Origin: Dastarcus helophoroides
Taxonomy: Eukaryota > Arthropoda > Insecta > Coleoptera > Bothrideridae
Reading direction: 5' to 3'
Length of the DNA: 64,000 bases
Assembly: GCA_028583605.1 (NCBI GenBank)
Contig: CM053326.1
Coordinates: 19,673,036 to 19,737,035 of the forward strand
Positions 49,701 through 60,470 of the stretch are shown in pieces; position 1 is the first letter of the stretch, and each line of letters begins with the position of its first letter. The notes below the pieces were generated by a model, which was not told where the DNA came from, did not search any database, and saw only the letters and a program-made list of their open reading frames with translations. The position numbers and the translations under genes were made by a program.

Positions 49701-50083
49701 TCAACCAGTTTACACCATCCAACAAGTCGTGCTCAAAAGCCCCCCGAAGATAGCCTGCGGCCCAACGCCGTTCAGTAATCTGGTGAACACCAGCAATTTT
49801 TCGATGTCTTCGCAGCAAAATCAAATCGCGCCTGGATTTTCGACTGTTACAACTACTGCCGCACCTGGTAGACCAAATTTTGTTTAAAAAAGTTGTCGAG
49901 TTTGTGAATATTTCTGTTGCAGGTTTTGGCTTTTCAAATAACACATTTGGAGGTCAGCCAGCTACGACATCGCTCTTCGGTAGTAATAACACTTCGTTTG
50001 GGCAAAGTCCATTCCAATTAAACACTTCGTCGGGTTTTCAATTGCAGAAACCGCCCACTGGTAGCAAGCGTGGCAAACAATAG
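46748..50083 (+). CDS. Nup58: FG nucleoporin Nup58 (p58/p45, NUPL1)
   Basis: Seven exons (46748-46776, 46825-47063, 47840-48178, 48233-48511, 48643-49188, 49541-49867, 49923-50083) encode 639 residues. Nup58 forms the central-channel Nup62-Nup58-Nup54 complex. Residues 1-295 are FG-rich (GFGFG, FGAT, FGST) with Ala/Thr/Ser spacers. Residues about 315-590 are coiled coil, with QDVENLKTFIKQQK, RTQDLPPGLQYENTAPVAYF and LSLGMRRLHDTFVALAGRLQ matching p58. A short second FG region follows, and the end LQKPPTGSKRGKQ parallels the vertebrate LKKPPAGNKRGKR. Exons 2-6 all end in phase 1, so FG exons could be skipped or swapped without shifting frame. Confidence 0.93.
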
Positions 50084-50575
50084 ATATTTTATTGTATTTA
50101 TATTAAGGTTTCATGAAATTTTTTATCCACTGCACAGTTTTATTTTCCAAATCCCTCTTCATTTGGGCTTAAGTTATATTTATTTTTTTAAGTATAATTT
50201 TTAAAATTCGACCCGTTTCAAAATTCCGATATTTTGTGGCCTAAAGTCGAAAACTGGAGATTATCAATATAACACTAATTTTAGTTGTGTACCCCTCAAT
50301 TTTCAAATTTCAACTTTTTTCATATCCGTATTGTGGGATAGATATGCAGATGAGTTTTTAAAAGGTCTATGAAGAAAACAAAGATTTTTCATTGGATATT
50401 TAATGCACAATGTAAATATAACTTTTGGAATTTTTTCCAATAGATAAATAAAATCAGATATTGCAACTTTAACCTAACATATATTAAAGCGAATGACATA
50501 TTTTTCGTAAAAAATGTTTAAAAAATCATGATTATTAAATCCACAGCCCTTTGATTAGAATATTAACTCCATAGA
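50084..50575. other. Convergent 3' flanks of Nup58 and FAM114A
   Basis: About 490 bp of AT-rich DNA with short AAATTTCAACTTT stretches. No gene. Confidence 0.6.
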
Positions 50576-53500
50576 CTACACGGCGCCAACTTGAAGAACA
50601 GGAATCAAGAGTTGGAAAGCATCCTGAATATAGGAACTACTATTGGCTGCCTAAATAAAATTAAAAATTATAGAAACAACAAACCTAAAAAAATCAAAGT
50701 TAACAAACCTCATAAAATATATTTGTAATAAGTTCATTTATGTTTTCTTTGTTCCCTTGATTGGCTGCTTTGTTGTTTAACGTATCAGAAAATTTGGCGG
50801 CCGCCATTCCGATTAAACTAGTTAAGGATGTCGTCAATCTGAAATTATTCAATTAGAAATATCACAAGCGATGTCCTCGTAGTTACTTACTGGACTAAAC
50901 CATCTGCTTCATCCACTGTACTTCTGTGCTCCTTAATTAATAACAGCTCCCCCATTTTATGGTACTGTTCAACGGCGATTGCCGTCAATTGCGCTAAGCA
51001 ATCTACAGCTTGCTGATGCAATTCGCTCTCGCTGCAAATATTGAGAGACAACTTATTAAGCCAGGCGTCAGTCTCCTGCCAAGTTTCCACCAGTCTGTCG
51101 TAACTGACTGGAACGTTCAAGTCGTCCAAAACACTCTTCAGTTTATCCTTTATGTCCTCAAAAGTCACATGCTCCTCATCATCTTCGTCGGGTAACTCGC
51201 ACAACTCTTTAACTTGATCCATAGTCTCTTTCATATCGATTAAATCGTCGCCACATTTCGTGCTCATTATAGTTTCGAGTTTGATGTCGCACTGCTTTGA
51301 CAGTAGCTCCAGAGCTTCAAGGTGGACTAAGCCTTGGTGATCGTCGAATAAAGTTTCGTAGTTTTTGGCTCGTTTTTTTAAATGTTTCTCTTCGAGTGTT
51401 TTATTTTCGGCTTCAGCTTTTTCCTTGGCTTCGCGTAACAACTGGGAGAGAATTGGTTTATTCTGGTCCATGTTGAGGAGGGCTCGTTTTTTTATCAACA
51501 AAGGGTCGCCCTCTTGGAGTACTTCCATGGTTTTTTTACCTATAGTCTCTAGTGTGCCCAAACCGCCGGTTATTACTTTTGTACCTGAAATTTTGCATAA
51601 TTTTGATCTATGTACAGGGTCTTTGGTTATAAATGCACCCCCCATTTATCTTTCGAATTATGATAGATACAAAAAAATTTGACTAAAAGTTTCTAGATAT
51701 CTCTTAAATTTTTATTTGAAATAAGTTTGCGATATACAGGGTGCTACGTTTTTTCAGAATCAAAGTCGACTTTGGTTTTTTAAATGGAACAACCCAATTA
51801 TTTTTTTATTTTCGAAATTTCCCAAAAATTCCACATATATTTTATGTAACATACCTATATCTAAATTCAATTGTTTCCGAAATATTGATGGTTATAGATC
51901 GCTAATATGATCTTGATTTTTCGTAAATAATAGATATCTATAAGAAATGTTAGATTTAAAAGTTTATAGAAATCGCTTAAATATTTATTTCAAATATGTT
52001 TGCTATATACAGGATGTTTAGCTTTCCAGAATACAAATCAATTTTGGTTTTTTAAATAGAACATTCGAATTATGTTGTTATATTTGAACTATTTTGATAA
52101 GTATTTCATAAGACATAGCTTATTCTTAGACTCAGCAGTTTAAAAATGTTGTTACTTAAAAAACTGACAATTTTCTAAACTTAAAACAAAAACCTATAAG
52201 TATAACTCTGAAACCGTTTAACATAGAAGAAATGGGCCGCTCTTTCCCTTTTTATTATTGATATATTTTGAAATAAGCCAGCTTTTTATGTTACTTCATT
52301 TTTTTTATTAAAGTTTTAATCGAAATGAACCTAGGATCATATTGACGATTTAAAACCATCAATATTTTCAAAGCAGTTAAATTTAGATATGGGGTATATT
52401 GTATAAAATATATTTTCAGGGGAATTCAAAAATGAAAAAGTAATCGGACTGTTCTACTTAAAAAAAACCAAATTAAGTTTGGATTCTGGAAAAACAAAAG
52501 CCCCGGTATATCAATAAATCATTTCAAACAAAAATTTAGGCAATTCTTGAAAACTTTTACATTTAACATTTCTCGTAGATACCTGATTATTAGTATCAAA
52601 TCAAGTTCATATTGGCTATTTCTAACTATCAATATTTTGGAAACAATTAAATTTAGCTATAAGTAGGTTTTATAAAACATATGTGAAATTTTTAGGAGAA
52701 TTCGAAAATAAAAAAATAATTGGAGTGTTCCGTTTAAAAAACAAAAGTTGACTTTGATTCTGAAAAAACGTAGCACCCTGTATATCGCAAACTTATTTCA
52801 AATAAAAATTTAAGAGATATTTAGAAACTTTTTCATTCAAATGTTTTTGTATCTATCATAATTCGAAAGATAAATGGGGGGGGTGCATTTATAACCAAAG
52901 ACTCTGTACATACGTTTGTTAAAGTTTTAGTTTAATATTGCACACCTCAACACCAGACTCGAAAATCCACGATGAAAATAATATTTATCTCGTGTAATTT
53001 TGCAACAAATCAACAGTATTAATGTTTTGGAAAGAGAAGTTTTTTCTCTAAATAATGGTGACTTTTGTTAATTTTTCTACATTGTTTTTAGGTCTTAAAT
53101 TGGTCAATGAAAAACAGTGTCCCATTTCCGTCAATTGGTCTGTATGCAATTAAGCTACAGGTCGATTTTTGAGATTCTTATTTAAGACCGAAAAATTTTT
53201 GTTTCGGAAAGTCTCAGTCGGATTCGGTTTTGTCAAAATGTTTTACAAGTTAAAACTCGAAATTTTGAGAAAAAACTCGAAATTTATAAAACGAATTCGA
53301 GATTAAATTTTTAGAAAGAAGTATGCAATTTTTAGAATTGTTTCTTGGCAACTTCTTTAATTTAGATTTTTCTCGAAATATTGAACTTTTTTGTATATTT
53401 CGATTCTTTCGAAAAATTCCATTTTTTTGAAGGTTTCGACTTAAAAATTTCAAGTTTTTGAAAATTTTTACTCTTTCGAAAATGTCAATTCAAAGTTTCG

Positions 53501-55427
53501 ATTTTTCTCCAAATTTTAACTTTCTCAAAACTTTCATCTTTTTTCAAAATTTTAACATTCTCGAAATTTAACTCTTGAAAATTGTACTTTTTTTCAAATA
53601 TTCGACTTTAAGAAAATTTCGACTTATTCCTAAAAATTCAGATTTTTTTATAAATATCAATGCTCCTTCTTTTCGAAAATTTCAATTTTTTAAAAAAATT
53701 TCGTAGTTTCTGAAAATTTTGACCCCTTTCTGATTTTTTTAAAATTTAACCTTTTTCAAATTTTGGAACTTTTCAATTTTAACCTATTTTCAAAATATCT
53801 TCTTTTATTTGAAAATGTCAACCTTTACTTTGTAGAAAATAACGATTTTCTTCACATTTAAACTTTTCTGAAAATCTCCACATTTTTTAAAACCTCCATC
53901 TCTCACCCAGATGATGTTTTGACGAATAAGGGCGCGGAATCGTATGAATTAACTATGCAACCCAGAAGGTAAAAGCAGAAGTTCAATTGATTTGAATGCA
54001 GAGTACATCCACCCAATCTCACCTGTGCTTTCCACCAATTTTACAAGGTTGCCAATACCAAACCCTCTTGAATGTTGCTGGTCCTCCGAAATCACTTTAT
54101 CGTGTGTAATGTTTAGTCTGTCATCAGCAACGTTTATTAATTTTTTCTTCTCTTCATTATGAAGACGTGCCATTTCCTCCGGATTGGGAACACCAATACC
54201 AGTTTCTAGAATCTGGGAAACCTGCGATGTTATCGTTGAAACTCCTTGAGTGGCCGTCGTCAGTAAGGAAGTCACCCCCCAATTATTCCACCCACCCCAG
54301 GAATTACCAGTGGCGGCGCCAACTGCTAACTTTTGTGATTCCGTTTCCCACTTATCGTTATCGTTCCAGAAGTCATCATCTTCAGAATCATCAGCTTTTT
54401 TTATGACATTTTTATCTCCTGCTTTATCACCAAAACCTGTTTTATTATCAAAACTCGTTTTGTTACTAGAAACTGTTTTGGTACCAATACTTGTTTTATT
54501 ACTGGATGTTTCGAGTTCGCTTATTTCGGATTCTTTCCCCCAGTCTAGTTCCTCATTACTCCACAAGTTTTCTTCAGTTGAGCAGCCCCAGCCATCTTCG
54601 GAATTCCAAAGATCATCTGTGGAGTTTTTGAGAGTTGTGACCTTGTTAGTTTTGGTTATGTTACTTTGATTTATCGTGTCTAGTTCTGTTGAGCCTCCCC
54701 ACCCGTCTTCTGAATTCCAAAGATCATCATCATTTGCGATAACGTGTTTTTTCTCGGGTATGTCTTTGCGTAAGTTTCTATTTTCTTTTTCACTGTCTGT
54801 ACTGATTTGTTTTTCGGGTGATGTTCTCCGTTTGTTAGTAATTGTACAAGATTTAGTTAATTGTTCGAGGTTTCTGATAGCTTTTGCCTCAAGTGTGTTA
54901 GATTTGCTATCAAATTCTCTGACTTGACTAGACAAATTTACTTGTAATGTGGTGCAATTTTTTGTGTCATCTACCTGTTTTAAAATTTCATTTGGTGCTC
55001 CTGTTTCTGCTTTTTTACATACAGCTGATGGTTGTTTTTTAGAGGTTACCTTTAAATCCTCTTCTAAATTCTCACTTGGTTGTTTTTTTTTACTTACCAA
55101 CTCATTCATACTTTCCGCTACTGGGGAAGTTTTATTCGTAAATTCATCATTAATTTGCTTGTCCAACATTTTTAGATTTTTACATTGCACTGAACTTGTA
55201 ATGATCTTTTGTTCCTCTTTTATATTGTTAATGATATTCTCATTATTAACTGAGGAAGCCACAAATTTTTCTTTGGGTTTATCTTCCAATTTTTTCTCGA
55301 CAGGTTCAATACTGGTTAAATTGTGACCCGCTGTTGGTTTTACTGACGTGGTTTCGCTCTCTACATCTGATGCAAAATCCTCGTCTGCACTTTCGAAATA
55401 TTCACTATCTGAGGTTTCTGCATCCAT
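50576..55427 (-). CDS. FAM114A (NOXP20-like) protein
   Basis: Four exons on the minus strand (55427-54023, 51584-50891, 50838-50709, 50650-50576) encode 767 residues. FAM114A proteins are cytosolic/Golgi-associated and reported Rab2 binders. Start ATG at 55427. The long acidic disordered N-half carries repeated DDLWNSEDGWG/DDFWNDNDKWE motifs. The family core is TGTKVITGGLGTLETIGKKT across the first junction, then LSQLLREAKEKAEAE, YETLFDDHQGLVHLEALELL and the C-terminal SSYIQDAFQLLIPVLQVGAV. Intron 1 is 2.4 kb and holds a palindromic transposon and a motif array. The first exon is longer than in vertebrate homologues. Orthology confident; function here is inferred. Confidence 0.88.
51611..52910. 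mobile_element. 1.3-kb giant palindrome in FAM114A intron 1, TA-flanked
   Basis: Left end TGTACAGGGTCTTTGGTTAT, right end nearly its exact reverse complement, each with TA outside (51609-51610, 52911-52912). Arms pair along most of their length around a centre near 52260. Each arm also holds two tandem copies of a ~285-bp module (GATATACAGGGTGCTACG at about 51733 and CTATATACAGGATGTTTAG at about 52010, mirrored near 52480 and 52770). No ORF. Mariner-type nonautonomous element inferred. Confidence 0.82.
53230..53890. repeat. Motif array in FAM114A intron 1
   Basis: Begins A-rich (ACTCGAAATTTTGAGAAAAA) for about 100 bp and then switches to the complementary T-rich form. Unit length about 18-25 bp and degenerate. 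Confidence 0.75.
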
Positions 55428-55609
55428 ATTCCTTTCTTCGTTTCTTAATGGACGGTTCACGTTTGATAACGAAGTAATATTTAAACAGAAACTCCTTTCT
55501 TTACACTTTCTTTTGATCTTGATTTATTCTATTTACTTGTGCAACATTTGACAACTGTTTGACGTTAAGTCGTAAAACTTCAAAACGTCAACAGTTGGAC
55601 CATAGAGCC

Positions 55610-55768
55610 ATGTTACCAGTTTTACTGCAGGGATTTCAGAATTTGAAAATTCCGTATATGCAAAAATTATCAAACTGGATCCACATCACTAAAAATTTGT
55701 ATTGGGCGTTGTATTTATCACAATGTGGATTCAGCTGTAAGCTGGCTAATGCCTTGGTCAACAATTGA
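55610..55768 (+). CDS. Putative 52-residue ORF divergent to FAM114A
   Basis: ATG at 55610 opens a frame of 52 codons plus stop, starting MLPVLLQGFQNLKIPY and ending CKLANALVNN. It is about 180 bp from the FAM114A start on the opposite strand, so it could use a shared promoter. Composition looks protein-like rather than repeat-derived, but I do not recognise it. It may be a small gene, one exon of a larger gene, or chance. Confidence 0.25.
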   Translation: MLPVLLQGFQNLKIPYMQKLSNWIHITKNLYWALYLSQCGFSCKLANALVNN

Positions 55769-57590
55769 GATCGTCTTTCGAAAATGTATTGCTTTTTACC
55801 AGTAGATAGACAATTATTATTTGTTTTTTTGTTGCAGCCAACCTCCTTGTTTATAAATGCCACGATACACCACTGCTTTTATTTCATGTAACTCTTATAA
55901 GCTACTGTAAGTTGAAGACGTAGACCCTAAATTATTAAGATTTAACAAGGTTTGTTTTAGCCCGAAAATCCAGCTTCGGTTGATTTACAAAGCGGCAACA
56001 TGGATAATATCAAAGTAATTTGCAGTAAATAGTCTTAACTTGCGCTACCGAATCATAGATGGCGAAAGCCTATTAAACGCCGTCAATATTGCAAAATTAA
56101 AATATGTAGTTGTCTCCACCTTGTAAAAAATATGCGAACTAAACAGGCGCTATTAAACTTTCTGGAATGTTTGATGTGGGACGGTCGGCACATTCCACAT
56201 AAATACTGATATCGCTCGTAGTTGAGTTTCTTGCGACATACCAAGTTAAATAAATAAATTTACATTCCAAATATTTTATATTTTACGTAGAGAATCGTTT
56301 AGATTTTTTCGACCATATGGAATCTGGAAGCATAATTTTACCGTAAATTATTCGCCGTGGAACTTTTTCATTGCGAGATGGAAACACTAAATTGTAATTT
56401 GGTTGTCCGCATCGAAAATTTTTTAATCATATTTATGTTACGCTCCATTCCGTCGGAATTATTCATTTAGTTATTTTAATTACGACTTATAAAGCATAGG
56501 CCATAGAGTGTTGATATCATAGAATAAAAATTCACCTTATTAGTTACTTTTCTATCAGTCGTTGACTTCAATCAACACGTATTAGTTATTCAGCTGTACT
56601 GACTTAAAAGGTGGACATAATAATTTTTTAATGTTAAACGAATTCGTTCCGGAAGTGTCCTCTTAATTTATCACGTTTTAATGCGATACCCACGACAGAT
56701 TCATACGTCTGCGATTTCCTTAGAAGGATCAGCCTTCTTGGTGTGATCTACAGGTCAATCTTGTACGGAACGTTGTCTAGAATTCATACATAGGCGGCTG
56801 CTTACAGCATCAAACAGTAAGAGGAAAAAAAGTGGTTGTTGAAACTTGTACACATATCCGAGTTTGATGTAACTGAAGTAAGAAACCAGCGCTTAGAATT
56901 TCACAAAGTCGAGACATTTTATGCCGCTGATGTATTTGTCTAGTTTTTTACTGGATACGTATCCAGCATAAATTTAAACGTTCAGCCCGAGAGTTTGATT
57001 TGGCCAATATGATCGAGTTCGGGTAATTATGCGGGTGTGATTACATGTAGAATCTAATTTAAAGTACGAAATCATTATCAAACGCAAGGAAATATTTCAA
57101 GAAAAGAATAGAATAACCTAGTTTTCTGTTTAGAATCACATCACTGGTAATTTTATTTTGGGGAACTAATAAGTACAAAGAAAACTATAAAAGTGAGGGC
57201 AAGGATTTGTGATTTTTCCACTTAATATATGTAATTATTGCACTTTGGCGGAATATTTTTTTTAAGTTCACAGGGCGCTATTTCACAGAATACTGCGTGA
57301 ACCGCCGAATTAGTTTGATATTTCTTCGAAAAATTGGTAGACATTTTGTAGAAAAGCCATGGATCCATTTTAAAGGATTTTGTGACCGATCTTTTTTCAC
57401 AATTTTTAAGTTATCCATCTATTCTTTATTAAGGAAATTAATGATATTTTCTTTATTAGAGAAATTGTTAATATTTTTCTTATTAAGTAAATTCGTAATT
57501 AAAAGAGAGAGAAAGAAATGGACGTGACCTTTTCGAATTTGTTTTGAAGACTTCTTGCACTGTTGCCAGATTTTCTTTTAGGTGAATTTA
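55769..57590. other. Intergenic, nothing recognised
   Basis: AT-rich with mixed-composition stretches at 55970-56240 and 56690-57010. No frame longer than about 76 codons and none with family similarity. Confidence 0.5.
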
Positions 57591-58510
57591 TTTAAATATG
57601 CAATATTCAAAAAGTGGAAAATTCGAGAGAAAAATCGAAAATTCGAAATAAGCGAAATTTTGCACAATTTCAATTTTGAGATAAATTGCTTTGGCAACAA
57701 ATTCTAGAAGAAATCGAAAACCGCGAACAACCGAAAATTCGAAGAACAAAAGTCGATAATTCCAGAAGAAATTTAAAAATTCAGGTGGAATCGAAATTCG
57801 AAAAGAAAACCAAAATCCTTAGAAAACTATGAAAAATGTTATAACAAAATTGAAAGGTCGAAAATCGTGAATATATCGTAAGAAAATCTAGGAAAAATGG
57901 AAAATTGAGAAATGGAAAATTCTAAGAAAAAGAAAATTCGAAAAAAAATCTAAAATTATGCAAAACATTTGGGAGAAAATAGGAAATGTTTAAAAAACGA
58001 AAAAATCGAAAAAAGCCAAAATAAATGAGGACAAAGGGAAAGTTTGGAAAATGCAAATGCGAAAAAATATAAAATATCAAAAATTGGGGAAATCAAACAC
58101 CCGAAAATAAATGGAAATTTGTAAAAAAAACTTACAATTCGAAGAAAAAAAAATCGAAAGGTCAGAAAACCGAAAATTTTAAAATAAATGGAAATTTTGG
58201 AACAAAACTGAAAGTTTTGAGAATAAAATCGCAAAGCTCAACAAATCCTTCAAAATGAATGAAAAAATTGTATAAAAAGCTGGAAACCGAAGAAAACATG
58301 TTGAAAATTCTGGATAAAACTAAAATGAAAAATCTGGTAAAAACTGACTATTTTAGTAACCGAAAATTGGAGAAATAAGCTAAAATATCAGAGAAAATGA
58401 AAAATTTGCGAAGAATTGAACATCGAAAAAACCAATAATACGAGAAAGTGAAACATCGTAAAAAATTGGAAAAAAATGCGAAAAAATGTCAAAAATTTGA
58501 AAATGGGGAA
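57590..58510. repeat. AAATTCGAAAAAA-type array upstream of kibra
   Basis: About 0.9 kb of degenerate units centred on GAAAATTCGA(G)AAAAAATC, A/G-rich on the plus strand. Related to the other arrays but with AATTCGAA in place of AATTTCGA. It stops sharply near 58510, where GC-richer DNA starts. Confidence 0.8.
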
Positions 58511-59089
58511 CGTGGAGGCCCAAAAATGTCCAACTCGATCAGTTTTGCTCTTTGGTCCTCGCGCTCGTCTAACAAAATTTACTTGGGAAACTTTTCTAGT
58601 GACACATAAGCGGCATATTTAGACGATTGCAGGTTGTATAATCATTGACCTTATAAGGCGCCCTTCAGAAGGTCTCGCAAAACTGCCGATTCTCTAAATC
58701 GCGGCTGGCTCGAGGTGTTCGATTTGCATGTAATTTGGTGGAATCGCAGTGGGTCTTGGAAATGCCGAGTAACGCTTACGCGACGCTGTACGTGGCCTCC
58801 TATGTTTTTATTTTCCGAATTGCGATTGCGATTGTGACAGAGTCGTTACGATATTATTAATCGAGCCGTCCTATCCATTCGCCGCATTTCTCTAATCTCG
58901 ATGGGTATACATGTTGTACGCTAGTCGCATTCCTTTCCTGGGGCTACAGTATTCGATTGGTGGAAGTGTATGACGTCACTAGTGCGACCGCTTATGATAA
59001 TGTGCTTGGTATTCAACATGGCCGTGTAGTTAGTGTTGTGTGTGTGTGTGTCAGTTGTTGTGGGTTTTGTATGGATAAAATAGTGAAAT
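58511..59089 (+). promoter_or_regulatory. Kibra promoter and 5' UTR region
   Basis: Composition changes to GC-richer, lower-repeat sequence for about 570 bp before the kibra start, ending in a (GT)n run at about 59034-59050. Likely promoter and leader, judged from composition only. No TATA box was assigned. Confidence 0.45.
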
Positions 59090-59127
59090 ATGCCAAGAAA
59101 ACGGAATGGCGAGATACCGCTGCCTGA
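59071..59127 (+). CDS. Upstream ORF overlapping the kibra start
   Basis: ATG at 59071 opens an 18-codon frame ([18 protein letters not shown]) that ends at 59125-59127, 35 bases past the kibra ATG and in another frame. If in the mature leader it would compete for initiation. Its ATG context is not clearly weaker than that of the main start. Confidence 0.35.
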   Translation: MDKIVKYAKKTEWRDTAA

Positions 59128-59217
59128 AGGTTGGGATTACGGCCGGGATTACGACGGGAAGATCTACTTTATAGACCACAACTCCAAAAAAACTACGTGG
59201 ATAGACCCCAGAGACAG
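59090..59217 (+). CDS. kibra: Kibra (WWC family), first coding exon only
   Basis: [20 protein letters not shown]... gives 42 complete codons then AG before a GTAAAA donor. The first WW domain is complete to its final Pro-Arg (W15, W37, P40; [12 protein letters not shown]). Kibra is a cytoplasmic scaffold of the Hippo pathway acting with Merlin and Expanded upstream of Hippo/Warts. The rest of the gene, including WW2 and the C2 domain, must lie beyond 64000; the first intron is over 4.7 kb. Confidence 0.9.
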
Positions 59218-60470
59218 GTAAAACTTCGCTCCGCATTCGTTAATTAACTATTTCTTGGCGCTTACCCGGTGCATGCCTCCGTTATTTGACCGTCTTTTGT
59301 TTACTTTTTGTTTGACGCGAACTGTCAGTGCGGGAAACGCAAAAAATCAGCCCCCGCGCCGACCAACAAGTGTCTTTAATTACACCTATTAACATTCCAT
59401 TGTAACTATCTCTTTTACATATCAAAACAATTCGGCGTTAATTAGTGTTGTTGGTGTCGCTCTGTGGTCCTAACCTGCAACTGTCAAAACAAACGCAATT
59501 CAACCCCCTTTTAAAAGTCCAAGCCACCGCTGATAAATAGTTCGCGAAAGCTTTTTAGATCGTTTGATCGATGTAAGTGTGCCCGTTAGCATTCCGATGG
59601 TTAAAAACATTGGTAATGTGCTGCCACCGTTCAGAAAATATGTGCAAATCGAAGAATAAATATTAGATTGTTGTGTTGTGTCTAAATATATTTACAAGTT
59701 TTCCGTGAAGGCCTGCGTGCGTCATTAGAATGAAATTTAAATCGGCGATTGTGAAATTAACCAATTTTATTAAAATAAACGCCCAACTTTTTTAAATTCC
59801 GCACCGCTACTATCGAATAAACATTATCTTTTTAAAATTAGTTGATGTTTTGAGCGGACTCGATCGGTTTTATTTTCGGTCCGACTTTCTTTTAAGAATC
59901 GTATACCTTTCGTGTGAATTCTTCGAATTGTTAAAACTTGATGAGCGTACTTTCGTAATTTGCTTGTCGTAAATTTATTTGTTGTAATTCATCTCGTGTC
60001 ATAATGCTTTTAATTTATGCAATATTAAACTTATCAACTTGTTCCCAATATTCAGTACGATTGTCTCTAATTTTTGTTTTGATCCAGGTCCGGTTCTAGT
60101 AATTTTTACGTTTTGAATGGTTAGGCGTTTAATTTAATTAAACAATTTGATCTATCTGGCAGATGATCTAAGAATTTCCTAAATTATTTCTTTTGAAGTA
60201 CTAAGATAATCGATCAAATCGGAGGATTTTTTCCTATATTCAATCTACCTATATTTGTTGGTCTCTTAACTTTTAAGTGTAAGGTAATTAAGTCGAACGA
60301 ATAATTTCTCCTACATTTATCCGTTTCTATTGGTCTCTTCCTTTAATTTCGTGAATTGATTAATTTAGAGAAGTGTTTTTATTTCTTCGCCATTCCTGAC
60401 TCGATTAGATCTCACCTTCGCCCATTGCTTTTAGTTTGGTTTGCTTAGGAGATCGTTAAACTTTTTTAAA
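59218..60470 (+). other. Kibra intron 1, ordinary part
   Basis: Mixed-composition intronic DNA without recognisable genes. A GC-richer start (to about 59560) may include regulatory sequence. Confidence 0.5.

Noticed and set aside
51585..51645. N-terminal extension MGGAFITKDPVHRSK to the FAM114A exon 2 frame
   Set aside because: This stretch is read-through from the acceptor at 51585 into the terminus of the palindromic element; the real exon starts at 51584.
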